Positions 43,997 to 53,081 of a stretch of 64,000 bases of DNA are shown in pieces. Every line of letters begins with the position of its first letter. Within the stretch, counting starts at the first letter, position 1. Position numbers and translations under genes: made by a program. Under the pieces are notes generated by a model. That model ran no database searches. It was not told the origin of the DNA and was given only the letters and a program-made list of their open reading frames with translations. The stretch lies in contig NZ_JACTUZ010000005.1 in NCBI RefSeq assembly GCF_014490445.1, forward strand, positions 31,341 to 95,340, written 5' to 3'. This DNA comes from Pseudoroseomonas ludipueritiae. Lineage in GTDB: Bacteria > Pseudomonadota > Alphaproteobacteria > Acetobacterales > Acetobacteraceae.

Positions 43997-45657
43997 GCGG
44001 CGCGGCGGCACCCCGCACGGGCGGGCAGATCCTCGTCGCGCAACTCCTGGCGCAGGGCGTGGAGCGCGTGACCTGCGTGCCGGGCGAGAGCTACCTGGCC
44101 GTGCTCGACGCGCTGCATGACGCCGCGATCGACGTCATCACCTGCCGCCAGGAAGGCGGCGCGGCGATGATGGCCGAGGCCTATGGCAAGCTGACCGGCC
44201 GCCCCGGGATCTGCTTCGTCACGCGCGGGCCCGGCGCCACCAACGCCTCCTGCGGCGTGCATGTGGCGATGCAGGATTCGACGCCGATGGTCCTCTTCGT
44301 CGGCCAGGTGGCGCGCGAGATGCGCGAGCGCGAGGCCTTCCAGGAGCTGGATTACCGCGCCGTCTTCGGCACCATGGCCAAGTGGGCGACCGAGATCGAC
44401 ACGGCGGACCGCATCCCCGAGATGGTCTCCCGCGCCTTCCGCATGGCCATGCAGGGCCGCCCCGGCCCCGTTGTCATCGCCCTGCCGGAGGATATGCTGA
44501 CGGAGATGGCGGCGGTGGCCGATGCGCCGCGCGTCGAGCCTGCCGTCGCCGCGCCGGCCGCCGCGGATATCGAGGCGCTGGGCGAGCATCTGCGCGGCGC
44601 GCGCAAGCCGTTGGTCATCCTCGGCGGCTCGGGCTGGGACGAGGCGGCGGTGGACGCGATGGCGGGCTTCGCCGAGCGCTGGTCGCTGCCCGTCTGCACC
44701 TCCTTCCGCCGCGCCGACCGCTTCCGCTGGGACCATCCCTGCTACGCCGGCGACCTCGGCATCGGCCCCAATCCGCATCTGTCCGCCATGGTGCGGGAGG
44801 CGGACCTGCTGCTGCTGGTCGGCGGCCGCATGTCCGAGATGCCCTCCAACTCCTATGAGCTTCTGGACATCCCGGTCCCCCGGCAGAAGCTCATCCACGT
44901 GCATCCTGGCGCCGAGGAACTGGGCCGTGTCTACGCGCCGGTGCTGGCCATCCAGGCGGCGCCGCGCAGCTTCGCGCCAGCCCTGGCCGCGCTCTCCCCC
45001 GATGCCACGCCTGCCTGGGCCGATGCGACGGCGGCGGCGCATGCCTCCTATCTGGAATTCTCCGGCAAGGCCCGCAGCCTGCCGGGCGATTTTCAGTACG
45101 GCGAGGTGCTGCGCTGGCTGAACGAGCGCCTGCCGGCGGATACCATGCTTTGCAACGGCGCGGGCAACTTCGCGGGCTGGATGCACCGCCACTGGCGCTT
45201 CAAGCAGCTCGGCACGCAGCTCGCGCCCACCTCCGGCTCCATGGGCTATGGCGTGCCGGCGGCGGTGATGGCCGCGGGGCACAGGCCGGGCAGCACCGCC
45301 ATCGCCATTGCCGGCGACGGTGACTTCCTGATGAACGGGCAGGAATTCGCGACCGCCGTGCAGCATGGCATTCCCGCCATCATCGTCGTCATCGACAATG
45401 GCATGTACGGCACCATCCGGATGCACCAGGAGCGTGATTACCCTGGCCGCATCTCCGCCACGCGCCTGACCAACCCCGATTTCGCGGCCTATGCCCGCGC
45501 CTTCGGCGGGCATGGCGAGACGGTGCGGCGCACGGAGGAATTCGCTCCCGCCTTCGAGCGGGCGCTGGCCTCCGGCAAGCCCGCCATCCTGCACTGCTTC
45601 CTCGACCCGCGCGCCCGCTCGGTGGGCCGGGACATGCCGGAAGGCCAGCCGCTGTGA
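43993..45657 (+). CDS. thiamine diphosphate-dependent enzyme (acetolactate synthase large-subunit-like)
   Basis: 554 aa with the three-domain ThDP layout: PYR domain (ThDP-activating glutamate in CRQEGGAAMMAEAYGKLTG), central domain, PP domain with GDGDFLMNGQEFATAVQ...DNGMYGT as the Mg/ThDP motif. It resembles acetolactate synthase or 2-oxoacid decarboxylase relatives, but no small subunit is adjacent, and many such catabolic-operon copies act on other 2-oxoacids. GTG start overlaps the aminotransferase stop; its stop overlaps the flavoprotein start. Confidence 0.88.
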   Translation: MSGAAAPRTGGQILVAQLLAQGVERVTCVPGESYLAVLDALHDAAIDVITCRQEGGAAMMAEAYGKLTGRPGICFVTRGPGATNASCGVHVAMQDSTPMVLFVGQVAREMREREAFQELDYRAVFGTMAKWATEIDTADRIPEMVSRAFRMAMQGRPGPVVIALPEDMLTEMAAVADAPRVEPAVAAPAAADIEALGEHLRGARKPLVILGGSGWDEAAVDAMAGFAERWSLPVCTSFRRADRFRWDHPCYAGDLGIGPNPHLSAMVREADLLLLVGGRMSEMPSNSYELLDIPVPRQKLIHVHPGAEELGRVYAPVLAIQAAPRSFAPALAALSPDATPAWADATAAAHASYLEFSGKARSLPGDFQYGEVLRWLNERLPADTMLCNGAGNFAGWMHRHWRFKQLGTQLAPTSGSMGYGVPAAVMAAGHRPGSTAIAIAGDGDFLMNGQEFATAVQHGIPAIIVVIDNGMYGTIRMHQERDYPGRISATRLTNPDFAAYARAFGGHGETVRRTEEFAPAFERALASGKPAILHCFLDPRARSVGRDMPEGQPL

Positions 45658-46919
45658 CACGCCATGTCGCGGTGATCGGCGCCGGCATCGAAGGCACCGC
45701 GAGCGCGGTGGAGCTGCTGCGCGCCGGCCACCGCGTCACCCTGCTCGACCCCGGCAAGCCCGGGGGAGAGCAGGCGGCGAGCTTCGGCAACGCGGGCTGG
45801 CTTTCCTCCCATTCCGTGCTGCCGCCGAGCGGGCCGGGTCTCTGGCGCAAGCTGCCGGGCTGGCTGAGCGACCCGCTGGGGCCATTGGCCGTGCGCTGGA
45901 GCCGCCTGCCGGCCGCGCTGCCCTGGTTGCTGCGCTACATCGCCGCCGGTTCCAGCGAGGCCAAGCTGCTGCGCATCGCGCAGTCCCTGCGGCCGCTGCT
46001 CAAGGATTCCGCGCTGCTTCATACGGCGCTGGCGCGCGAGGCCGGCGTGCCGGAACTGATCGAGCAGCGCGGCGTGATGCATGTCTTCACCTCCCGCGCC
46101 GAATTCGAGGCGGAGGCGATGGGCTGGCGCATCCGCCGGCAGGTCGGCATCGGCTGGACCGAGCTGGAAGGCCCGGCGCTGCGCGCGGCGGAGCCGGAAC
46201 TGGACCCCGCCTATACCTTCGCGGTGCTGGTGGAGGAGGCGGGGCGCTGCCTCTCGCCCGGCGCCTATGTGGCGGCGCTGGCCGCCCATGCCGTGCAACA
46301 GGGCGCGGTGCTGCGCCCGGTCGCCGCGCGGGGCCTTCGTATCGAGGGCGGGCGGTTGCGCGGGGTGGCACTGGCCGATGGCTCGGCGCTGGACTGCGAC
46401 GCGGCGGTGATCTGCTGCGGCGCCCGCTCCACGCCCCTGGCCGCTCAGGCCGGGGACCGCGTGCCGCTGGAAAGCGAGCGCGGCTACCATGTCATGATCC
46501 GCGGCACCAATATCGGCCCCAACCACTCGATGAGCCTCTCGCGCGCCAAGATGGTGGTGAACCCGATGCGGGACGGGCTTCGGGCGGCGGGGCAGGTGGA
46601 GATCGCGGGCCTTGAGGCCGCCCCCAACTGGAAGCGTGCCGAAATCCTGCGCGACCATCTGCGGAAAAGCTTTCCCGCCTTGCCGGCCGACCTGCCGCTG
46701 GACCGGGTCAGTGTCTGGATGGGCCACCGGCCCAGCACGCCGGATGGCTTGCCTTGCCTTGGCCCCGCCAGCGCCACGCCGGACGTGGTGCATGCCTTCG
46801 GCCATGGCCATGTCGGCCTCGTGGCGGGGGCGCGCACCGGGCGTGTGGTGGCGCAACTGCTCTCCGGCCAGGTCCCCGAAGTTGCGCTGGAAGCCTTCTC
46901 GGCACGGCGCTTCCGATGA
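45654..46919 (+). CDS. FAD-dependent D-amino acid dehydrogenase-like oxidoreductase (DadA family)
   Basis: 421-aa DAO-superfamily flavoprotein. N-terminal FAD motif AVIGAGIEGTASAVELLRAGHRVTLLDP, then a DadA-like block EQAASFGNAGWLSSHS and the C-terminal GPASATPDVVHAFGHGHVGLVAGARTG. Such enzymes oxidise D-amino acids to imino acids, which fits with the RidA protein encoded upstream. GTG start within a GTGA overlap. It is the last intact gene of the tightly packed GntR-led run. Confidence 0.9.
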   Translation: MTRHVAVIGAGIEGTASAVELLRAGHRVTLLDPGKPGGEQAASFGNAGWLSSHSVLPPSGPGLWRKLPGWLSDPLGPLAVRWSRLPAALPWLLRYIAAGSSEAKLLRIAQSLRPLLKDSALLHTALAREAGVPELIEQRGVMHVFTSRAEFEAEAMGWRIRRQVGIGWTELEGPALRAAEPELDPAYTFAVLVEEAGRCLSPGAYVAALAAHAVQQGAVLRPVAARGLRIEGGRLRGVALADGSALDCDAAVICCGARSTPLAAQAGDRVPLESERGYHVMIRGTNIGPNHSMSLSRAKMVVNPMRDGLRAAGQVEIAGLEAAPNWKRAEILRDHLRKSFPALPADLPLDRVSVWMGHRPSTPDGLPCLGPASATPDVVHAFGHGHVGLVAGARTGRVVAQLLSGQVPEVALEAFSARRFR

Positions 46920-47005
46920 CCGGCCCCGTCCCGAACAGACCGTGTCAAGCGGCAGGGGCGGCAACACGGCGCACGGCCTCTCCACCTTGCCAGGGATGAC
47001 CGTTC

Positions 47006-47394
47006 ATGAAGCAGCGCTTTCTTTCTCTTCTCGCTGGCTGCGCGAGATCGGCGCCTTCCGCGATGATGCCCTTGCCTGCCTCGGCACAGGGCGATGCCAC
47101 AAGGCGCGTGGCGCCCTGGCCTGTGGCACCTCGGCCGGCCCGTCGGGTTTCGCCGTGCTGAACCGGCGCGGTGAATATACCGGGCTCTGCTCGGATATCC
47201 GCCGTGCCATCGCGGCAGCGCTGCCGGGCGGTGTGAACAAGGCGCGCTTCGTCACCACCACCTCGGCCAACCGGCTGACGGCGCTGCGGAAGGGCGGGAT
47301 CGACATCCTGTCCTTCAACACCACTCGGGCGCAGCCGCGCATGGTCAGCTACTTCCATGCCGGGCTGCGCCCGCGCGTGCCTGGGAAGCCCTGA
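47006..47394 (+). pseudogene. broken AapJ/BztA-like amino acid ABC transporter binding protein
   Basis: The ATG at 47006 opens a signal peptide in one frame (MKQRFLSLLAGCARSAPSA), but the mature part continues in another frame: LACGTSAGPSGFAVLNRRGEYTGLCSDIRRAIAAALPGG, then KARFVTTTSANRLTALRKGGIDILSFNTT. This matches the N-terminal third of general L-amino acid binding proteins of the AapJ type. A frameshift near 47090 and loss of everything after the NTT stretch (normal length about 340 aa) leave a non-functional relic. Confidence 0.8.
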
Positions 47395-47495
47395 CCTTTG
47401 GCGGCGCGCGATATGCCCCGCCCACCAAGACCACAGGCGCAACGACGCCAGAACACCGCACGGCTTCTACTGTCTCGTAAAAGGAACGGTACCGA

Positions 47496-48482
47496 ATGCT
47501 CCGCTTCACCTTACCGCTGCTGGCGTTGCTGATGCCGGCGATTCCCGGCGCCCAGGCGCAGGAGGCTTCCTGGCCCTCGCGTCCCATCACCATCCTGGGC
47601 GGCTTTCCCAGCGGCGCCGGCACCGACATCTATGCCCGCAAGCTGGCCGAGCCGCTGAGCCAAGTGCTGAACGTGCCTGTGGTGGTGGAGCCGCGCACCG
47701 GCGCCGGCGGCAATATCGCCTCCGACATCGTCGCCAAGGCGCGGCCGGATGGCTATACGCTGCTGCTGGCTACCGCCGGCACGCATGCCATCAATGCGGC
47801 GCTCTACAGCAAGCTGCCCTTCGACGCCTTCAACGACGTCACCCATATCGCACTGCTGGGCGATGTGCCCAATGTGCTGCTGGTGAATCCGCAGAAGAAC
47901 CCTGATATCCGCACCTGCCAGGACCTGCTGGCGGCAGCGCGGGCGCGGCCCGGGCAGTTGAACTACAGCTCCACCGGCAATGGCGCTTCCTCGCACCTGT
48001 CTGCCGTGCAGCTCTCCAGTGCCGCGGGCATCGACGTGCTGCATGTCCCCTATCGCGGGCAGGGGCCGGCGATGACGGCGCTGCTCTCCGGCGATGTCAC
48101 CTTCTTCTTCAATCAGAGCGGCCCCTCCATCGCCGCCGTGCAGCAGGGCCAGGCCCGGGCGCTGGCGGTTTCCACCGAGCGCCGGCTGCCGCCGCTGCCG
48201 GATGTGCCGACGGCGGCGGAAGCCTGCGGCCTGCCGGGCTTCGTCACCAGCACCTGGTACGGGCTCATCGCGCCTCCCGGCCTGCCGGCCGAGATCCAGG
48301 CGCGGCTGAGCCGGGAAGTCACCCGCATCATCAGCCAGCCGGCCTTCCGGGATTGGCTGGTCACCTCGCAGGGCATCACCCCGCCGGTCGATCCGTCGCC
48401 CGCGGCCTTCCGCAAGATCCATGAGCAGGACATCGCCAGCTGGGCCGCCGTGGTGAAGCAGTCCGGCGCGACGGTGGACTGA
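47496..48482 (+). CDS. Bug-family tripartite tricarboxylate transporter binding protein
   Basis: 328-aa periplasmic binding protein with a Sec signal (LRFTLPLLALLMPAIPGAQAQ). Family features: WPSRPITILGGFPSGAGTDIYAR, GAGGNIASDIVAKARPDGYTLLLAT, VLHVPYRGQGPAMTALLSGDVTFFF. Ligand unknown, usually a carboxylate or an amino/aromatic acid. ATG start with AAAGGA upstream. It is orphaned from membrane subunits. It could feed either the GntR-led pathway upstream or the cyclodeaminase-like enzyme downstream. Confidence 0.92.
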   Translation: MLRFTLPLLALLMPAIPGAQAQEASWPSRPITILGGFPSGAGTDIYARKLAEPLSQVLNVPVVVEPRTGAGGNIASDIVAKARPDGYTLLLATAGTHAINAALYSKLPFDAFNDVTHIALLGDVPNVLLVNPQKNPDIRTCQDLLAAARARPGQLNYSSTGNGASSHLSAVQLSSAAGIDVLHVPYRGQGPAMTALLSGDVTFFFNQSGPSIAAVQQGQARALAVSTERRLPPLPDVPTAAEACGLPGFVTSTWYGLIAPPGLPAEIQARLSREVTRIISQPAFRDWLVTSQGITPPVDPSPAAFRKIHEQDIASWAAVVKQSGATVD

Positions 48483-48500
48483 CCTCGCCTTTCGTCAGAC

Positions 48501-48524
48501 GGGGGAAGGCTCCGCCTTCTCCCC
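48501..48524. repeat. GC-rich imperfect hairpin after the Bug gene
   Basis: GGGGAAGGC and GCCTTCTCCCC form an imperfect stem around TCC, about 20 nt past the Bug stop in a 162-bp gap. It could slow or stop transcription, but there is no T-run. Confidence 0.4.
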
Positions 48525-48644
48525 GAACGCCATCGGGCAAGCGATGCCCGCGCATCATGGGCGCCACGCGGCCCGGGCGGCGGATTCTTCATCCCGTCTC
48601 TTTCTTTGGCCCGGCACCCGTGATGCAGCAGAGGACGCGCCGCC

Positions 48645-49604
48645 GTGAGACATGACCTTCTATGGCTATCGGCCGATGACGTTGCCGCCTGCGGCCTGTC
48701 GCCAGCCGCCATGAACGATGCTGTCGAGGCCGCATTCAAGGCGGTTGCGGCTGGCGAGGCCCGCACGCGGCCGGCACTCTCCATCCCCGTCGGCGGCCCT
48801 TCCAGCTTTCGCGCGAAAGGTGGCGTGATCAATGCCGAGGGCTTCGGCGCGGTGAAGTGGTATGGCTACTTCCCCCGGAACGCCGCGGCTGGTCAGGCCG
48901 AGTACCGGCCCCTGATCCTGCTCAACGAAACCGAGACCGGCTTCCCCGTGGCCGTCATCAATGGCGAATGGATCACCGCCACGCGCACGGCGGCGATCAG
49001 CGCCGTGGGAGCCAAGTACCTTTCGCGCCCGGGCAGCGACACGGTTGCCTTCATCGGCTGCGGCACGCAGGCGCGATCGAACCTGGAGGCCCTGCGGGCC
49101 GTGCGGCCGCTGCGCCGCGCCCTTCTCTGCGGCAACCGCCCCGAAACCACCGCCGCCTTTGCCGACTTCGTCCGCGCCAGGGGATTGCAGGCCGAGGTCA
49201 TCCCCGACCCCCGCGACGCGCTGCGCGAGGCCGATATCGTCGTCAGCACCGTGCCGCGCCTGGCGAAGCGCACGCATTTCCTGGATGCGGACTGGATGGC
49301 GCCGGGCGGCTTTGCTTCCATGGTCGATTCAGGCGTGGCCTGGGATGGCGCGACGATGGGCGCCTTCGATATCCGCTTCTCGGATGACGTCGAGCAATCG
49401 GAGGGCCATGCCGAGAAGGGCGACGCCGTGACGACCTATCAGGGCAGCCTGGCCCAGGCCGTGAGCGGCGCGTCCGGCCGCGGCCATGCATCGCAAAGGC
49501 TGGCCCTCATCTTCTCCGGAACGGGGCTGGCGGATGCGGCGGCGGCCATCGCTGTTTATCGCGCCGCGCAGGCACTTGGCCTGGGGCGTCGTCTGCCGCT
49601 TTGA
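48645..49604 (+). CDS. ornithine cyclodeaminase / mu-crystallin family protein
   Basis: 319-aa NAD(P)-dependent enzyme of the OCD/mu-crystallin/alanine dehydrogenase-like family. KWYGYFPRN...YRPLILLNETETGFPVAVINGEWITATRTAA is the family substrate-binding core and FIGCGTQARSNLEALRAV the nucleotide-binding turn. Members cyclise ornithine or reduce/oxidise ketimines and imino acids, which again fits an amino-acid catabolic setting. The GTG start is the best supported in frame. Confidence 0.88.
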   Translation: MRHDLLWLSADDVAACGLSPAAMNDAVEAAFKAVAAGEARTRPALSIPVGGPSSFRAKGGVINAEGFGAVKWYGYFPRNAAAGQAEYRPLILLNETETGFPVAVINGEWITATRTAAISAVGAKYLSRPGSDTVAFIGCGTQARSNLEALRAVRPLRRALLCGNRPETTAAFADFVRARGLQAEVIPDPRDALREADIVVSTVPRLAKRTHFLDADWMAPGGFASMVDSGVAWDGATMGAFDIRFSDDVEQSEGHAEKGDAVTTYQGSLAQAVSGASGRGHASQRLALIFSGTGLADAAAAIAVYRAAQALGLGRRLPL

Positions 49605-49709
49605 GCTTCGGCAGTGGCGCCGGCGGGTTCAGAGCCGGCTTGTCCTGGGCAGGAGCGGGTTGATGGCGGCCTCACGCGCGCTCAGGCTGCCGGCTGGTAG
49701 AAGAGGGCC

Positions 49710-50090
49710 ATGAGCATGGAGCCGGCCAAGTCCCCCATCTTTGGCCATCTGGCCAGCAATGGCCCTCGTCCCGCCCCGGGCGAGGAATGCTTCCACGATC
49801 TGCTGACCGCCGCTGGCGGCGCCCGGGTCGAGCGCATCCTCTCGCTTGGCGCCGCCAGCCCGCCAGGCTTCTGGTACGAGCAGGATTGGGACGAATTCGT
49901 GCTGGTGCTGTCCGGTGCCGCCGTGCTGGCTTTCCAGGATGGCCGTGAGCACCGGCTGGAAGCCGGGGACTACGCCATTCTGCCCGCCTTCTGCCGCCAT
50001 CGGGTCGCCTGGACGGACCCGGCCAGGGAGACCCTCTGGCTCGCTGTCCATATGCCGCCGGGCGCGGCCGCGCCCGGCGGGCAAGACTGA
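49710..50090 (+). CDS. single-domain cupin protein
   Basis: 126-aa beta-barrel cupin. Core motif WYEQDWDEFVLVLSGAAVLAFQDGREHRLEAGDYAILPAFCRHRV, with Glu and His as metal-ligand candidates; the first histidines of the canonical motif are replaced by Glu/Asp-rich sequence, so metal binding is uncertain. Possibly an enzyme or a small-molecule sensor; no function can be assigned. Convergent with the MFS gene. Confidence 0.8.
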   Translation: MSMEPAKSPIFGHLASNGPRPAPGEECFHDLLTAAGGARVERILSLGAASPPGFWYEQDWDEFVLVLSGAAVLAFQDGREHRLEAGDYAILPAFCRHRVAWTDPARETLWLAVHMPPGAAAPGGQD

Positions 50091-50132
50091 GATGCCCTGG
50101 CCACCCGCTGGTGGCGGGAATGGCCGCGCGCC

Positions 50133-51347
50133 TTACGCGGACCGGCGGAAGCTCAGCCAGGCCAAGGGGATCTGCGCCAGCAGCGTGGCGGCGGCATTGA
50201 GCTTGAAGGCGGTGCCCATGCTGCCGGACATCAGCGACACCGCGCCGAAGAGCGGTGGGCCGATGATATAGCCCACGAAGATCAGGATGGTGCCGCCCGC
50301 CATGGTCTCGGCGATCATGCCGGGGGGCGCGCGGCGCGCCATCTCGGCATTCTGCACGCCGTTCCAGCTGGAAACGGCGATGCCTGCGACGGCCGCGAGC
50401 AGGAAGAGGCTCCAGACCGGCCAGTGCGGGCCGCTGAGGGCCAGGACGCCGGTGGTCGCCGCCGAGGCGAGGCAGCAGAGGCGGAGCACGGTGAGGCCGG
50501 GCATCAGCCGGTCCGACACCCAGCCCAGCAGCATGCGGCCGCCGATGGAGACCGTCTGCATGGTGGCGAAGAGGGCGCCGGCGAGGGACAGCGAGAAATC
50601 CAGCTCGATGGCCGCGTAGGTGACGAGGAAGGCGAACCAAGCCCCCTGGCCGATGGCCATGAAGCAGCCGGCGAGGCCGACAGGAACGAGGCCCGGCGCC
50701 TTGCCCAGCACGGTGAGGGGACGGGTGAGGTTGCTGGGCGAGAGGAAGGTGGCCAGGCTCAGGCGGCGGCTGCGGTCCCGGTTCGCATCCAACTGGTCGC
50801 GCATGGGCTGCACGGCGAGGATGGTGAGCACAGGCAGCAGGGCGATGGCCAGGATGGCGCCCTGCCAACCCAGGCTGGCGGCAGCCAGCGGCAGGATGAG
50901 CCCCGCGAGCACGCCGCCTAGCGGCACGCCGGCCTGCTTGACGGAGAAAAGCAGGTTGCGGTGCTGAGGCGGGGAAAGGCGTTGCAGGATGTCGCCCCCG
51001 CCGGAAACCGATGGGCCGTAGCAGAGGCCCATCAGGAAGCTGCCGGCCAGAGCGGCGAGGTTCAGCGGCAGCGTGAGCATCAGCGCGCCGATGACGCCGA
51101 CGGCCATGCCTGCCTGCAGGCTGCGAATGGAGCCCAGGCGGTAGATCAGCGGCGTGCCAGCCATCAGGAAGACCACCGACCCCGCCGTGTTGAGCGAGGC
51201 AAGCCAGCCGATCATGTCCGTGGACCAGCCATGGGCGGCCAGCATGGGCGGTGCGAGGGTGGCGGCGATGCGGGAGAGGATGGTGGCCGTGGTCTGGATG
51301 ACCAGCACGGCGGCAAGGGGGGCAATCCAGGACATCTTGCCGGCCAT
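50133..51347 (-). CDS. MFS transporter (CynX/NarK-like)
   Basis: 404-aa carrier with 12 predicted helices. SVVFLMAGTPLIYRLGSIRSLQAG is the loop 2-3 region and LMGLCYGPSVSGGGDILQRLSPPQHRNLLFSVKQAG helix 4-5; second half GGRMLLGWVSDRLMPGL. Substrate unknown. ATG 51347 chosen; the frame is open further upstream to 51446 but without membrane or conserved sequence. Alternative start 51335. Confidence 0.88.
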   Translation of the reverse strand: MAGKMSWIAPLAAVLVIQTTATILSRIAATLAPPMLAAHGWSTDMIGWLASLNTAGSVVFLMAGTPLIYRLGSIRSLQAGMAVGVIGALMLTLPLNLAALAGSFLMGLCYGPSVSGGGDILQRLSPPQHRNLLFSVKQAGVPLGGVLAGLILPLAAASLGWQGAILAIALLPVLTILAVQPMRDQLDANRDRSRRLSLATFLSPSNLTRPLTVLGKAPGLVPVGLAGCFMAIGQGAWFAFLVTYAAIELDFSLSLAGALFATMQTVSIGGRMLLGWVSDRLMPGLTVLRLCCLASAATTGVLALSGPHWPVWSLFLLAAVAGIAVSSWNGVQNAEMARRAPPGMIAETMAGGTILIFVGYIIGPPLFGAVSLMSGSMGTAFKLNAAATLLAQIPLAWLSFRRSA

Positions 51348-51532
51348 TCTCGGCCTGTGGCCGGAAATGGAAAGCCCAGGGCGGCGAGAAAGGCCTGGGG
51401 CGGTGCCGAAAGAGCCCGATGCCAGGGCTTCGCCGCTCGCCACCACACGTCAGCAAAAGGGTGGAGGCATTTGCAGTGGCTCAGGCGCAAGCCGCCTCGG
51501 CGAGTCCCGCCTCCAGGACGTTGCGCCAGGGT

Positions 51533-52705
51533 TCAGCCAATGAAGCGCACCACCTGCAGCGCCACCCAGTCCAAGAGCCGCAGCGGCCAGGCGGCGGGGG
51601 AGGCTTCCTCCAGCGCCACCAAAGGCGCGGTCGCGAGGACCTGCCCGTCCCGGATCGCCTCGGCCTTGCCGAGCACGGCGCCGCGTGGCAGCGGCGCGAA
51701 GGGCGCGGGCTCATCCAGGGTGACGCGAAGCTCGGCCTCCACGCCGGCTGGTAGCACCACCCGCTGCGTCCGCTCCACGCCCAGCGCCACCTCGCCCTCG
51801 GCGGAGCCATGCACGCGCAGGCGCTGCAATTCCCGCCCGGCGGTCAGAACCTCGGCGATGTGGAAGGCGCTGCCGGCGTAATCCAGCAGCAGTTCGGCGC
51901 CGCGGGCCCGCTCGGCCTTGGAAGGCGTGCCGAGCAGGATGGCGATCAGGTCGCGCTCCTGCCCCGTGGCGCCCAGCACGCGGCGGCGGGCGGAGATGAT
52001 GATGTTGTAGCCGGCGGCCCTGGTGTGGCCGGTCTTCAGCCCATCCACCGAGGCGTCGCGGGTGAGCAGCGGATTGGTGGCTTCCTTCTGGAACTGCTGG
52101 AAGGTGAAGCGCGGCGCGTTGGTGATGGCATAGACCTGCGGGAAGTCCCGGTCGAAGGCCAGCGTCAGGCGCAGCAGGTCCTCGGCGGTGGTGTAGTGGC
52201 TGGGGCCGGACACGCCCGAGGGGTTGTTGAAATGCGTCCCCGCCATGCCGAGGCGGGCCGCCGTGGCATTCATCCGCGCGACGAAGGCCTCCTCGCTGCC
52301 TTCCACCGCGCTGGCCAGGGTGATGGCGGCATCATTGGCCGAGACGATCAGCAGCCCCTCGACCAGCGCCAGCAGGGGGAGGCGGTTGCCCGGCCGCAGG
52401 TACATGCGGGTTTCGTCCGCCTTCACGCGGCGCACCGCCTCCGGCGCCGTCATCAGCTGCTGCCAGCGCAGCCGCCCGTCGCGCACTGCCTCAAATACCA
52501 CATAGGCGGTCATCAGCTTGGTCAGCGAGGCTGGCTCCCAGCGCTGGCCGGGGTTGGAGGCGGCCAGGATCTCGCCCGCGGCGCGGTCATAGACGAGCCA
52601 GGAAGCCGCGGGCACGGCGGGGGGCGGCAACTGCGCCCGGGCCGGCGCTGCGGCCAGGCTGAGGCAGGTCAGCAGCAAGAAGAAGGGGCGCGGCAGGTGG
52701 AACAT
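51533..52705 (-). CDS. dacC: D-alanyl-D-alanine carboxypeptidase (PBP5/6 type)
   Basis: 390-aa S11 peptidase that trims terminal D-Ala from peptidoglycan stem peptides in the periplasm. Sec signal (FHLPRPFFLLLTCLSLAAAPARA), then the active-site motifs Ser60-Leu-Thr-Lys63, SAN in LLIVSANDAAI, and KTG in VDGLKTGHTRAAGYN. A C-terminal beta domain and an amphipathic tail ending WVALQVVRFIG would anchor it to the inner membrane. Start 52705 excludes an upstream open stretch to 52873 that overlaps the glycine riboswitch. The gene symbol follows the PBP5/6 family and could equally be dacA or dacF. Confidence 0.93.
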   Translation of the reverse strand: MFHLPRPFFLLLTCLSLAAAPARAQLPPPAVPAASWLVYDRAAGEILAASNPGQRWEPASLTKLMTAYVVFEAVRDGRLRWQQLMTAPEAVRRVKADETRMYLRPGNRLPLLALVEGLLIVSANDAAITLASAVEGSEEAFVARMNATAARLGMAGTHFNNPSGVSGPSHYTTAEDLLRLTLAFDRDFPQVYAITNAPRFTFQQFQKEATNPLLTRDASVDGLKTGHTRAAGYNIIISARRRVLGATGQERDLIAILLGTPSKAERARGAELLLDYAGSAFHIAEVLTAGRELQRLRVHGSAEGEVALGVERTQRVVLPAGVEAELRVTLDEPAPFAPLPRGAVLGKAEAIRDGQVLATAPLVALEEASPAAWPLRLLDWVALQVVRFIG

Positions 52706-52830
52706 GGCGGCGGAAACTAGGCGGTACGGCCCCCGGCCGCCATCCGTCTTCCGGTTGCGAAACGCCACCCGGGCATCCCGCCCCGCCGAAGATTGACAGA
52801 TGCGTGGCTCCCGGCCGATAAGCGCGCCCT

Positions 52831-53032
52831 CCCTTGCGGGAGAGAGAGGCATCTGCCTCCGCCGAAGGCGCAAACTCCCATAATCGCTCAGGCATAGAGT
52901 ACCGCAGGGATATCGTGTGCCGTCTGGAGAGAGGCCGGAACGCCGCCCATAGCGCGTTCAGGCCCACCGAAGGGGCAGGCTCCATCCGTGGGGCTGAAAC
53001 TCTCAGGTAAAAGGACAGCGGGAGAGGCACAC
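52831..53032 (+). promoter_or_regulatory. tandem glycine riboswitch
   Basis: Two consecutive aptamers. The first (52831-52910) is closed by CCCTTGCGG and CCGCAGGG and contains GCCGAAGGCGCAA and the GCTCAGGCA stretch. The second (52915-53032) is closed by GTGTGCC and GGCACAC and contains CTGGAGAGA, CCACCGAAGGGGCA and the diagnostic AACTCTCAGGTAAAAGGAC. This is the classic cooperative glycine-binding arrangement. The target is the TRIC/UPF0126 membrane protein 50 nt downstream, a known regulon member of this riboswitch class. Confidence 0.95.
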
Positions 53033-53081
53033 CAGGACGCGCGGCTCGGCGTGCCCTGGCTCTATCCGGAGCCGCTCTCCC

